Shown here: positions 23,846 through 31,627 of the stretch, piece by piece
Position numbering within the stretch: the first letter of the stretch is position 1
Layout: every line of letters begins with the position of its first letter
Source of the DNA: Alienimonas chondri
GTDB lineage: Bacteria > Planctomycetota > Planctomycetia > Planctomycetales > Planctomycetaceae
Assembly (NCBI RefSeq): GCF_013036045.1
Contig: NZ_WTPX01000040.1
Coordinates: forward strand, 1 to 34,333
Length of the DNA stretch: 34,333 nt
Direction: 5' to 3'
Notes under the pieces: model-generated
What the model was told of the DNA's origin: nothing
Database searches by the model: none
The model's input: the letters and a program-made list of their open reading frames with translations, nothing else
Made by a program: the position numbers and the translations under genes

Positions 23846-24754
23846 TCAATAAGAGCAGGCCGCGGCGGTCGTGATGCGGCCTTCGTCATCGAGGTGGCGG
23901 ACCCGCTGACCGCCGGGGATCGACCACAGGTCGTCCGGCAGGTTGCGGGGGTTCACCTCGATCTCCCCGAGTCGCATCGTCATCCCGGGCATGCCGGCCG
24001 CCGGCCAGGTGATGTGAATGGTGTGCGGGAGCACCACGTCGGTTTCCGGGTCGCGGCGGTGATCTTGCAGTTCCGCGCGGGCCAGCACCCGGTCGTTCGC
24101 GGCGTCGCGGAGTTCATGCGCGAGCACCTGACCGTGGGCGGCGTCCACATGGATCACCCGCAACACGCGCCGGCCGGAGGCGTCGGTCCGGTGCGACACG
24201 AGATGCCAGAGCGGACCGCCGTCCGGCGCCTTCTGCAACGTCACGGAGCGGGGATCAAGCGGGGCGACGCCCAGCACCTCCATCATCCAATCCGGGTCGA
24301 ACGGGATCTGCATCCCGCCGGACTGCTCCGCGGCGCACCGCACGGCGTCGAAGTTCGGATGCTTGCAGGTGAGCGTTTCCGGGCCGGGGCCGCCGATCTT
24401 CGGGTTCACCCAGCACCAGACGCGATCGGCGTTCGAACCGACGTCGGCGACCGGGATGACCGCCTTCGCCTTGAGTCGCAGGCGGCGGGGATACTCGACC
24501 GCGATCATGCCGCCGGCCTTGGGGTAGTTCGCCACCTGCACGGTCATCGACTGGCATTGCCAGCCCGCGGTGCGGGCGGCTTGATCGTTGATGTGCCGAA
24601 CGAGTTGCTCCCGGGTCAGATCCTCGGAGAGCGTCGGCCGGCCGTACCACGGTCCCTTCGCCTTGGGCGTGCAGCCGGCGCCCGTGCACAGCAGCGCCGC
24701 GCACGCCGTCAGGGCGAGGCGGACGGCAGGCGGCGGGGACGGGCGGCGGGTCAT
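23846..24754 (-). CDS. Lipoprotein of LolA/DUF1571-like type
   Basis: The 302-aa product has a lipoprotein signal peptide with lipobox CTGAGC (Cys28). The mature part is a beta-rich single domain: MTVQVANYPKAGGMIAVEYPRRLRLKA followed by strands GSNADRVWCWVNP, GGPLWHLVSHRTDASGRRVLRVIHVDAAHGQVLAHELRD and a C-terminal MRLGEIEVNPRNLPDDLWSIP. This resembles the LolA/LolB-like half-barrel fold found in DUF1571 and similar planctomycete lipoproteins; the assignment is by pattern and not certain. It would sit on the outer or inner membrane face. It follows the 24806 gene by 51 bases and may share its operon. Confidence 0.75.
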   Translation of the reverse strand: MTRRPSPPPAVRLALTACAALLCTGAGCTPKAKGPWYGRPTLSEDLTREQLVRHINDQAARTAGWQCQSMTVQVANYPKAGGMIAVEYPRRLRLKAKAVIPVADVGSNADRVWCWVNPKIGGPGPETLTCKHPNFDAVRCAAEQSGGMQIPFDPDWMMEVLGVAPLDPRSVTLQKAPDGGPLWHLVSHRTDASGRRVLRVIHVDAAHGQVLAHELRDAANDRVLARAELQDHRRDPETDVVLPHTIHITWPAAGMPGMTMRLGEIEVNPRNLPDDLWSIPGGQRVRHLDDEGRITTAAACSY

Positions 24755-24805
24755 CCGTGACCGGCGAGAGAAGCGACGAGCAGGCGGGGCGAGCGGCGAG
24801 AGCGG

Positions 24806-25306
24806 TTAGTCGGCGCGGTCCTTCAGCAGCGCCGGCAGGCCGGCTTCCAGCCCCCCGACTTCCTCCTCCGGCAAGGCGAGATCCGGCACCTCGTACGGCC
24901 CTTCCCCGCCGCTGCCGGTGAGCACCAGCAGGCGACCGTCTTCCGTGTCGCGGGCCTCGGTCAGTTCGATCCGGCCCTCGGAGAGCAGCAACAGGGCGAG
25001 CGTGTACCGCACCCGCGACTGTTCCTCGTTCCCCGCGTCGGCGGTTTCGCCCATCGAATCCAGCAGGGCGAGCAGTTCGTCGGCGTCCAGCGGAACCGCG
25101 GCCGGTTCTTCGACGGCGTCCGGCACGCGAACCGCCCAGTGACCGATCGTGCCGGCGGGCGGGCCGTCCCACTCGTCGAGCAGGAAGTCCATCCGCACCT
25201 GAGATCCGTCCTGATCGACCAGCGCACTGCGCACCGCCGCCCCGGGGGGGAACGGTTCGCCGGTGGCGGCACAGGTTTTGGACATCGGACGAACGTGGTA
25301 CTCCAC
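24806..25306 (-). CDS. Small acidic protein with N-terminal CxxTG motif, unknown
   Basis: I do not recognise a named family, though the pattern is familiar from planctomycete genomes. The 166-aa product begins with a short basic stretch and SKTCAATGEPFPPGAAVRSALVDQDG, which looks like half of a treble-clef metal site with only one cysteine. The rest is acidic, with a Leu-rich middle (DADELLALLDSMGE, RYTLALLLLSEGRIEL) and a closing acidic helix. The start is a GTG at 25306 with an AAGGGGG stretch about ten bases upstream; an ATG seven codons inside is possible. It starts 19 bases after the stop of a putative zinc-ribbon gene, so the two probably form an operon. Confidence 0.7.
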   Translation of the reverse strand: MEYHVRPMSKTCAATGEPFPPGAAVRSALVDQDGSQVRMDFLLDEWDGPPAGTIGHWAVRVPDAVEEPAAVPLDADELLALLDSMGETADAGNEEQSRVRYTLALLLLSEGRIELTEARDTEDGRLLVLTGSGGEGPYEVPDLALPEEEVGGLEAGLPALLKDRAD

Positions 25307-25325
25307 GGTGCGGAACCCCCTTCGT

Positions 25326-25547
25326 TTAGCGGTTCGCGTGCGAAGGGGACACCCCGGTTCCGGTCCCGGTCTTTCCCGAGGCAGGCGTCACCGGCGATGC
25401 CGCCGGGATCGTCACGGAGAACCGCCGCCCGCACCGCGGGCAGGCGCCCTTCGCCGTCCGCGCCCCGTCCCGATAGCCGCGGGCGTACTGCCCGCAACAG
25501 GACGTGCGAACGCCCACGAAGTCAGCGGGGGGGCGGGATTCGGTCAC
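25326..25547 (-). CDS. Small zinc-ribbon-like protein
   Basis: This 73-aa frame starts at a GTG. Its core is RTSCCGQYARGYRDGARTAKGACPRCGRRFSVTIP (in part), with a CC pair and a CPRC pair about 20 residues apart, a plausible four-cysteine zinc ribbon. The C-terminal 25 residues are Pro/Ser/Thr/Gly-rich and probably disordered. Support for it being real comes from the metal pattern and its place just upstream of, and in the same direction as, the CxxTG protein gene. No function can be assigned. The size and GC-rich context leave some chance that it is spurious. Confidence 0.5.
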   Translation of the reverse strand: MTESRPPADFVGVRTSCCGQYARGYRDGARTAKGACPRCGRRFSVTIPAASPVTPASGKTGTGTGVSPSHANR

Positions 25548-25650
25548 CGGGGAAGCATCGGCCGATCCTGTCCGCGCCGATCAACAGCATGGGGAGAACC
25601 CGCACAGCTTCACGCGGGGCGTTCGTTCGCCGCTCTCGTGAAGAAAGCGG

Positions 25651-26859
25651 CTAACTGGCGTCGCTCAGGAACGTCCGCAGCCGCTCCAGGCCCTGCTCGA
25701 TCGTGTCGGTGTCCGTGGCGTAGCTCATGCGGACGAAGCCCGGGGCGCCGAAGGCGTCGCCGGAGACGAGCGCCACGTGGGCGTCCTCCAGCAGCATTTC
25801 ACAGAACTCCGTGCTCGTTTCACAGGTCCGGCCGCTGCTGCCCAGCGGCTTGCCGAAGTGCGAACCGATGTCGAAGAATGCGTAGAACGCCCCGCCCGGC
25901 TCGCAGGGGGGCACGCCCGGCAGGCTGTTCACGCCTTCCAGCGCGATCGTGCGGCGTTCCGCGAAGGTCTTCCGCATCTCCTCGACGCAATCCTGCGAGT
26001 TCTCCATCGCGGCCTTCGCAGCGAACTGACTCACGCTGCAGGGGTTGCTGGTCTCCTGCGATTGCAGCTTCGTGCAGGCCTTCGCCAACGGCTCCGGCGC
26101 CAGCATCCAGCCGATCCGCCAGCCGGTCATCGCATAGGCCTTCGAGACGCCGTTGACCGTAATCGTGCGGGCCTTCACCTCGTCGCCCAACGCCGCGAAC
26201 GAGGTGAACTCCGCCCCGTCGTATAGCAGCTTCGAATAGATCTCGTCCGACAGGCACCAGACGTCCCGATTGACGATCACCTCGCCCAGCGCGGCGAGCT
26301 GTTCGCGGGTGTAGACCGCCCCGGTCGGGTTCGAGGGGGAGTTGAGCATCACCAGCTTGGTCGCGTCGGTGATCGCTCCGCCGAGCTGTTCGGCGGAGCA
26401 GATCCAGCCGTCTTCGCGGGTGGTCGGCAGCAGCACCGGCGTGGCGCCGGTCAGGGCGACGAGGTCCGCGTAGCTGACCCAGTACGGGGTCGGGATGACG
26501 ACTTCGTCGCCGGGATTCAGCAGCGCCGCGAGGACGTTGTGAATCGTGTGCTTCGCCCCGTTGGAGATCACGCACTCCGCCGCGTCGTACTGCACGCCGG
26601 TGTCGCGAGCGTGGGCGGCGACGATCGCGGCCTTCACCTCCGGCAATCCGCCGGCGGGGGTGTAGTGGGTCTTGCCGCTGTCCATCGCGTCCTTCGCGGC
26701 GGTGCGGATGTGCAACGGCGTATCGAAGTCCGGTTCGCCCAGCGTGAAGTTCAGCACGTCGGCGCCGCTGGCCTTGAGGGCTTTCGCCTTGGCGGCGGCG
26801 GCCATCGTGGCGGACGGGGCGATCCGAGCGAGGGCGTCGGACTGAACGAACTGCGGCAT
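25651..26859 (-). CDS. aspC: Class I/II aminotransferase (aspartate aminotransferase-like)
   Basis: The 402-aa PLP enzyme belongs to the type I-beta aspartate aminotransferase group, moving an amino group between aspartate (or a similar donor) and 2-oxoglutarate. Key residues: Lys240 in NGVSKAYAMTGWRIGW binds PLP; Asp205 (SDEIY), Asn177 (NSPSNPTG) and Tyr208 lie at the cofactor site; the N-terminal FTLGEPDFDTPLHI and HYTPAGGLPEVK are typical of this subfamily, as is VRMSYATDTDTIEQGLERL. The exact substrate (Asp, aromatic or prephenate) cannot be decided. It is divergent from a lipoprotein-chorismate synthase operon; a shared aromatic amino-acid theme is possible but not shown. A run of purine heptads lies just before its start. 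Confidence 0.92.
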   Translation of the reverse strand: MPQFVQSDALARIAPSATMAAAAKAKALKASGADVLNFTLGEPDFDTPLHIRTAAKDAMDSGKTHYTPAGGLPEVKAAIVAAHARDTGVQYDAAECVISNGAKHTIHNVLAALLNPGDEVVIPTPYWVSYADLVALTGATPVLLPTTREDGWICSAEQLGGAITDATKLVMLNSPSNPTGAVYTREQLAALGEVIVNRDVWCLSDEIYSKLLYDGAEFTSFAALGDEVKARTITVNGVSKAYAMTGWRIGWMLAPEPLAKACTKLQSQETSNPCSVSQFAAKAAMENSQDCVEEMRKTFAERRTIALEGVNSLPGVPPCEPGGAFYAFFDIGSHFGKPLGSSGRTCETSTEFCEMLLEDAHVALVSGDAFGAPGFVRMSYATDTDTIEQGLERLRTFLSDAS

Positions 26860-26864
26860 GAGAC

Positions 26865-26899
26865 GAAGTGGGAAGTGGGATGGCGGAAGGCGGAAGGGC
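26865..26899 (+). repeat. Degenerate purine-rich heptad repeat
   Basis: Five consecutive seven-base units read gaagtgg, gaagtgg, gatggcg, gaaggcg, gaagggc. They lie 5 bases upstream of the aminotransferase start (which reads the other strand) and 100 bases before the divergent lipoprotein gene. Confidence 0.65.
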
Positions 26900-26987
26900 G
26901 TCTCCCGGGGGGATTCTGCCCGTCGCGGCCCCGAACCGAAAGCCGGCCCCGCGGCGGGGGGCGCTTGGTAGACTCGTTCCCGCTTAC

Positions 26988-26992
26988 AGGAG
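26988..26992 (+). promoter_or_regulatory. Shine-Dalgarno AGGAG deciding a TTG start
   Basis: AGGAG lies six bases before the TTG at 26999. It supports the rare TTG start of the lipoprotein gene, for which no ATG or GTG precedes the signal peptide. Confidence 0.75.
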
Positions 26993-26998
26993 TTCGCT

Positions 26999-28411
26999 TT
27001 GCGTCGCTCGATTGCCCTCCCGCTGCTCGCCGTCGCCCTCTGCGTCGGTTGCGATCCGCCGCAGGACTACCGCGCGGAGACCGAACTGCGGGCCGACGGC
27101 ACCGTCGCCCGGATGGTGCAGCAGCAGAACCTCGAAGGCACCGAGGGCGAATGGGACGGCGTGCGGTCGGCGGAGGTCACGGACGCGGACGATTGGATGG
27201 ACCCGCTCGCCTCGGTGAAGAGCGGCGGCCCGGCGATGCTCGCCTGGGGTGATTTCGCCGACGCGGAAAGCCTCCCCGACCACATCGTCGAAAGCGACGG
27301 CGAGCCGATTCGCGTGGCGGAGCCGCCGATCGTGACGGACCACGGCGTGCTGAAGGTCTTTGAATGGAAGGAAACGGTGCGACCGGGACGGGTCTACATG
27401 GCCGCCGAAGAGGCGCGGGCGGCGCTCGTCTCGGAATGGATCAATCAGAAGGAGGCGTTGCTCGCGGAGGCGCTGCCGCCGAACACGGACGCGGGGCCAA
27501 TATTCCAGTGGCTCCGGACGCGCGGCGACGCGTACGCCGCCGAACTCTTCGCGATCTGGATCGCCGCGATCGAGCCGCGGGCCGAGGAAGGCGCCGCCGA
27601 TTCGACGCAAGGTTCGGTCGAACTTGAGGCAGCGAACGATCTGTTTTTCCGACTTTATACGGAGTTGGGCGTCGACTGGCCGGAAGAAGGCATCGCGGGA
27701 CTCGCCGACGGCGAGGAGGCCGCCAGGAGGAGATTTCGGCAACGCGTCGAAACGTTCGTCGCGGACCGGGTGACGGTCGACGGCGGGAAACCAGCCGACC
27801 CGGACACGGTGCGGCTTGTTCTTTCACTGCTCGACGCGGATGCAATGACGACTGACGCAGATTCGACCCCGCCCGTCACGGCGGAGGACCGTGCGATCGC
27901 GGAGGAGCGTGCCGCCGTGTCGCTCTACGGATCAGTGACCGCCCGTGACGAGCGGATGGGAGACCTCGGAGGACAGTTGACGCTCTCGTTGATCCTAATT
28001 CAGTGGAACAACACAGAGTTCGCCTACCGCCACAAGATGCCCGGCGTCCTGCTCGAAACGAACGGGACGCCGCTCTCCGGCGGGACCGCGTCCGCCGCCG
28101 AAACGTTGTTCCGATTCGACCGGTCCGATGCCTTCCCCGACGGCCGGGAGATGACGGCGACGTCCGCCCTGATCGACGAGGAGGCCCAGCGTAAATTGCT
28201 TGGCAGCGTGCCGGTTCGTTCAAAGTCAGAAGTTGAAACGTTCCTCGAACTCGTCGCCGATCCGGCGGCGGGCGCCGTGTGGGCTGAATGTTTGGAACAG
28301 GAGTCCGTCGAACCGCTCCGCAATCGGCACACCGGCGCCGCGGGGCATCTGCGGGAACTCTTGCTCGGGCCGGGCGGCGCTGTCGGGGACGATCCGGTCG
28401 CGGCGGGTTAG
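26999..28411 (+). CDS. Lipoprotein of unknown function
   Basis: The 470-aa product starts at TTG (see ribosome site). Its signal peptide MRRSIALPLLAVALCVGC ends in a lipobox with Cys18, so it is probably lipid-anchored. The mature sequence is acidic and mixed alpha/beta without a family I recognise; notable parts are YRAETELRADGTVARMVQQQNLEG, where a typical planctomycete lipoprotein opens with a beta-hairpin, a central helical region (GDAYAAELFAIWIAAIEPRAEE, DLFFRLYTELGVDW), and a C-terminal domain with LSLILIQWNNTEFAYRHKMPG. The middle third is less GC-rich than the flanks. The stop is 9 bases before aroC, so co-transcription is likely. Confidence 0.8.
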   Translation: MRRSIALPLLAVALCVGCDPPQDYRAETELRADGTVARMVQQQNLEGTEGEWDGVRSAEVTDADDWMDPLASVKSGGPAMLAWGDFADAESLPDHIVESDGEPIRVAEPPIVTDHGVLKVFEWKETVRPGRVYMAAEEARAALVSEWINQKEALLAEALPPNTDAGPIFQWLRTRGDAYAAELFAIWIAAIEPRAEEGAADSTQGSVELEAANDLFFRLYTELGVDWPEEGIAGLADGEEAARRRFRQRVETFVADRVTVDGGKPADPDTVRLVLSLLDADAMTTDADSTPPVTAEDRAIAEERAAVSLYGSVTARDERMGDLGGQLTLSLILIQWNNTEFAYRHKMPGVLLETNGTPLSGGTASAAETLFRFDRSDAFPDGREMTATSALIDEEAQRKLLGSVPVRSKSEVETFLELVADPAAGAVWAECLEQESVEPLRNRHTGAAGHLRELLLGPGGAVGDDPVAAG

Positions 28412-28420
28412 ACTCCCCGC

Positions 28421-29545
28421 ATGCCCGGCAACACCTTCGGCCACGCCCTCCGTCTGACCACCGCCGGCGAGAGCCACGGACCGGGGAACGTCTGCATTCT
28501 CGACGGCGTGCCGCCCGGCATCCCGCTGACCGTCGAGGACTTCGCCGAAGACCTCGCCCGGCGCCGGCCGGGGCAATCGAAGATCGTCACGCAACGCCAG
28601 GAGCCGGATACGCCGGAGATTCTGTCCGGCGTGTTCGAGGGCCGCACGACCGGCACCTCGCTGGCGGTTCTCATCCGCAACGCCGACCAGCGCAGCCGGG
28701 ATTATTCGGAGATTAAGGATCTCTACCGCCCGGGGCACGCGGATCACTCCTTCGATGCGAAGTACGGATCCCGCGATTACCGCGGGGGCGGACGCAGCAG
28801 CGCCCGGGAGACGAACGTCCGCGTCGCCGCGGGGGTCGTGGCGAAGAAGATTCTTGCCCATGCCTTCGACGCGAAGGTGCTTTGCTACGTCAAAAGCGTG
28901 GGCGACATCGATGCCGACGTGCCCGACCCCGCCGCGGTGACGTTGGAGCAAATCGAGACGCTGCCGAGCGGCGAGCCGAACGTCGTTCGCTGCCCGGACC
29001 ACAGCGCCGCCGCCGCGATGGTGGACCTGATCGATGCGATGCGCAAGGACCGCGACAGCGTCGGCGGGACCGCCGAGGTCGTCGCGACGAACGTCCCCGC
29101 GGGGCTGGGCGAACCGGTCTTCGACAAGATCAAAGCCGATCTCGCCAAGGCGCTGTTCAGCCTGCCGGCGGTCACCGGCGTGGAGTACGGCAGCGGCTTC
29201 TCCGCCGCGCGGATGCGAGGATCGAAGCACAACGACCTGTTTCAACCGCACCCCGACGGCCCGCCGCGGATCGGAGCGAGCAGCAACCGCCACGGCGGGA
29301 TGCTCGGCGGGATCACCAGCGGTCAGCCGATCGTGCTGCGGTGCGCGATCAAGCCGACCAGCTCCCTCCCCCGCGAACAGACCACCGTCAACCGGGCCGG
29401 CGAAGCGGCGACGATCGTCACCAAGGGCCGCCACGACCCCTGCCTGCTGCCGCGGTTCATCCCGATGGCCGAGGCGATGGTCGCGCTGACGCTCGCCGAT
29501 CACTACCTCCGCTGGCGCGGTCAGTGCGGTGAACCGGCCGTCTGA
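28421..29545 (+). CDS. aroC: Chorismate synthase
   Basis: The 374-aa enzyme makes chorismate from EPSP with reduced FMN, the last step of the shikimate pathway. Family marks: NTFGHALRLTTAGESHGPG (GESHG at 16-20), RRRPGQSKIVTQRQEPD, HADHSFDAKYGSRDYRGGGRSSARET, SRGSK-equivalent RMRGSKHNDLF, GGMLGGITSGQPI and the C-terminal GRHDPCLLPR. Length and all conserved blocks are complete. It follows the lipoprotein gene by 9 bases with no clear ribosome site of its own, so it may depend on coupled translation. Other aro genes are not in the window. Confidence 0.97.
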   Translation: MPGNTFGHALRLTTAGESHGPGNVCILDGVPPGIPLTVEDFAEDLARRRPGQSKIVTQRQEPDTPEILSGVFEGRTTGTSLAVLIRNADQRSRDYSEIKDLYRPGHADHSFDAKYGSRDYRGGGRSSARETNVRVAAGVVAKKILAHAFDAKVLCYVKSVGDIDADVPDPAAVTLEQIETLPSGEPNVVRCPDHSAAAAMVDLIDAMRKDRDSVGGTAEVVATNVPAGLGEPVFDKIKADLAKALFSLPAVTGVEYGSGFSAARMRGSKHNDLFQPHPDGPPRIGASSNRHGGMLGGITSGQPIVLRCAIKPTSSLPREQTTVNRAGEAATIVTKGRHDPCLLPRFIPMAEAMVALTLADHYLRWRGQCGEPAV

Positions 29546-29640
29546 CGAACAAGCTTACGACCGTTCGCACAGCCGTCGGTTGCGGGCGAACGCCCTTTTT
29601 CGGGAGCATCGTGGCGCTCTTTGCCCCGAAATTTCGTGCC

Positions 29641-30876
29641 ATGCCGCCCCGCCGCCTCGTCGCTCCGCTGGCTGTCTGGCTCTGCCTGACGACCGCGAGC
29701 GCCGCGTGGGCAGGGCTGGTGACCCACGTCGACTTCGGCCAATACGACGGGCATGACTTCAAGCTTCGCTTGGGCCAGGCGACGAGCGATGCCGGCGTCC
29801 CGACGTTCTCGGACTCGGAACGAGCGGAGATCCAAGCGAACGTGCTCGACGGACTTCGCAGGGCCTACGCAGAGTTCGACGTCACTTTCCAGACGACCGA
29901 TGCCGGCGCCACGGAGACGATCCGGTTAGACGACTTCTTTCCCGACAGCGGTACGGTCTACGGCCGGGTGGAACGGCTCGATTACCGCAATCAATCCAAC
30001 GGCGACGTCGCCCGGGTTTATACGGAGAACTTCGGGGGATTCATCGAACGGCACAAAGCACGGGATCAGCAGATCGCCGAACTCTCCGCGGCTCTCACCG
30101 GCACGGCGGCCCACGAATTGGGGCACAACCTCGGCCTCTCCCATCAGGACAGCTACGGAGACCCCGGATTCACGTACACCGGGCTGGAAGGAGCAATCGA
30201 TTCGGGCGGGGCGCAGGACGGACGTATCATGGCGACCGGCCTCACCGGGCTGAGCGAGGCGCAACGGGAGACCGATCGAACGTTCTCCCAGTTTTCAAAG
30301 CTCAAGCTGGAGTTCGCGGAGGGCCTCACCGTGACCGGACCGACGCCCAGCATCGCGGAGACGCTGCTGTCGCACGACACGACCGCGACCGCCCAGGCCG
30401 TGACGTTGGTCGCTCAGACGATCTCCGGATTCGAGGCCGCCAACATCATTGGATCGATCGGAACGGCGCTGGAGAGCGATCTCTTCGCCCTCGATTTGAC
30501 CTCATCGGGCTATCTCACGGTCGCCACGATCACGACCGGCGTGGAGACTGCGGTCGACACCGTCCTGTCCGTGTTCGACTCCGACGGCCTCCGGCTGGGC
30601 GAGGTGAACGACACGACGCTCGACGGCGATCTGTTCGGCGGCCCGTCGGCCGTGCAGACGACCGACTCGCTGCTGTACGGCCTGCGGATCGAGGGACCGG
30701 GCCGTTATTTCGCCCGCGTCGAAGGATTCGGGGGAGCCACCGGCGACTACGAGTTGCTGGTCGGGTTCGACAGCGACGTGTCCGCGGTCCCGGAGCCGGG
30801 CGCCGGGCTGTTGGCGCTTCTGGCGGGGGCGGTCGGCGTGGCGGTTCGACGGCGTCGGCGTAGGCTGTCGGCCTGA
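29641..30876 (+). CDS. Exported metzincin-like metalloprotease with PEP-CTERM tail
   Basis: From the ATG at 29641 the protein is 411 aa: signal peptide (MPPRRLVAPLAVWLCLTTASAAWA), a metalloprotease domain with HELGHNLGLSH (His158, Glu159, His162, His168; the full HExxHxxGxxH zinc signature) and a likely Met-turn in GRIMATG about 60 residues later, then a beta-rich pre-peptidase C-terminal-like domain (about 255-370, ending in GRYFARVEGFGGATGDYELLVGF), and a C-terminal sorting tail VPEPGAGLLALLAG with a six-Arg end (383-411). The tail predicts handling by an exosortase, which would be encoded elsewhere. A GTG at 29611 with GGGAG four bases upstream is an alternative start, adding ten residues. 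It lies about 95 bases after aroC. Confidence 0.88.
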   Translation: MPPRRLVAPLAVWLCLTTASAAWAGLVTHVDFGQYDGHDFKLRLGQATSDAGVPTFSDSERAEIQANVLDGLRRAYAEFDVTFQTTDAGATETIRLDDFFPDSGTVYGRVERLDYRNQSNGDVARVYTENFGGFIERHKARDQQIAELSAALTGTAAHELGHNLGLSHQDSYGDPGFTYTGLEGAIDSGGAQDGRIMATGLTGLSEAQRETDRTFSQFSKLKLEFAEGLTVTGPTPSIAETLLSHDTTATAQAVTLVAQTISGFEAANIIGSIGTALESDLFALDLTSSGYLTVATITTGVETAVDTVLSVFDSDGLRLGEVNDTTLDGDLFGGPSAVQTTDSLLYGLRIEGPGRYFARVEGFGGATGDYELLVGFDSDVSAVPEPGAGLLALLAGAVGVAVRRRRRRLSA

Positions 30877-30918
30877 TTCGCCGCTCGATTTCTCCGATTC
30901 CCCGACCGCCGTTCCCGC

Positions 30919-31335
30919 ATGTGGAAACAGACGACGCTCACCCTGCCGCCGCACCCCCGCGGCTTCCACCTCATCGCCCGACGGGTGATGGACGCCGTGC
31001 CGGAGATCCGCGAGTTACGCGTCGGTCTGTTGCACGTGTTCATTCAACACACCTCCGCCTCGCTGACGCTGAACGAAAACGCGGACCCGGACGTGCGGGT
31101 CGATTTTGAAACCGCGATGAACGCCGCCGTTCCGGAGGACCTGCCTTATGTGCACACGGTCGAAGGGCCGGACGACATGCCGGCGCATGTGAAGTCGTCG
31201 TTGCTGGGATCGTCGGTCAGCCTGCCGATCACCGACGGCCGACCGAACCTCGGCACCTGGCAGGGCCTCTACCTCTGCGAACACCGCGACCGCGCCACCA
31301 GCCGCACGCTCGTGCTGACCCTCAACGGGGAATGA
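30919..31335 (+). CDS. YjbQ/UPF0047 family protein
   Basis: The 138-aa protein belongs to the YjbQ/UPF0047 family of small trimeric beta proteins; some members have weak thiamine-phosphate synthase activity, and the true role is unsettled. Family signatures are nearly complete: FIQHTSASLTLNENADPDV (42-59), VEGPDDMPAHVKSSLLGSS (81-99), LPITDGRPNLGTWQGLYLCEHR (102-123). It is cytoplasmic. It follows the metalloprotease by 42 bases and precedes a tRNA gene on the same strand. Confidence 0.93.
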   Translation: MWKQTTLTLPPHPRGFHLIARRVMDAVPEIRELRVGLLHVFIQHTSASLTLNENADPDVRVDFETAMNAAVPEDLPYVHTVEGPDDMPAHVKSSLLGSSVSLPITDGRPNLGTWQGLYLCEHRDRATSRTLVLTLNGE

Positions 31336-31371
31336 CCCCGACGCCCCCGCCGGCTAGGATGCCGACGCCAA

Positions 31372-31445
31372 GCCCCTGTAGCTCAGCAGGATAGAGCATC
31401 GGATTCCTAATCCGAAGGTCGCGCGTTCGAATCGCGCCGGGGGTG
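31372..31445 (+). tRNA. tRNA-Arg (anticodon CCT)
   Basis: All arms fold: acceptor gcccctg with cgggggt (31438-31444; outermost pair G-U), D stem gctc/gagc, anticodon stem tcgga/tccga around loop ttcctaa with anticodon CCT at positions 34-36, variable loop aggtc, and T arm gcgcg-ttcgaat-cgcgc. The discriminator is G. CCA is not encoded, and a short T run (31447-31450) follows directly. It reads AGG codons, which are rare in these genes. Confidence 0.95.
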
Positions 31446-31627
31446 CTTTTGAGGGGGCGTTCGCGCAAACGCCGCGTTCGTCCGTGACGCCGGATGAAAT
31501 CGAGAGAACCCTGCCTCAGGGGGCGAGCAGTCGGAGAGAACGGGGCGGGTTCGACGGGGGCGGTCGCAACTGGTCGCGCCGCTCGTCAGAATCGCTTGTC
31601 GCTCCCTGTTCAAGCATTCGGTCGCTC

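Noticed and set aside
26865-26899. Heptad array considered as a CRISPR remnant
   Set aside because: Units are seven bases, contiguous and without spacers; no cas gene is present. No CRISPR array was seen anywhere in the window.
31407-31613. Minus-strand frame overlapping the tRNA gene
   Set aside because: It runs through the tRNA and has no domain; a chance frame.
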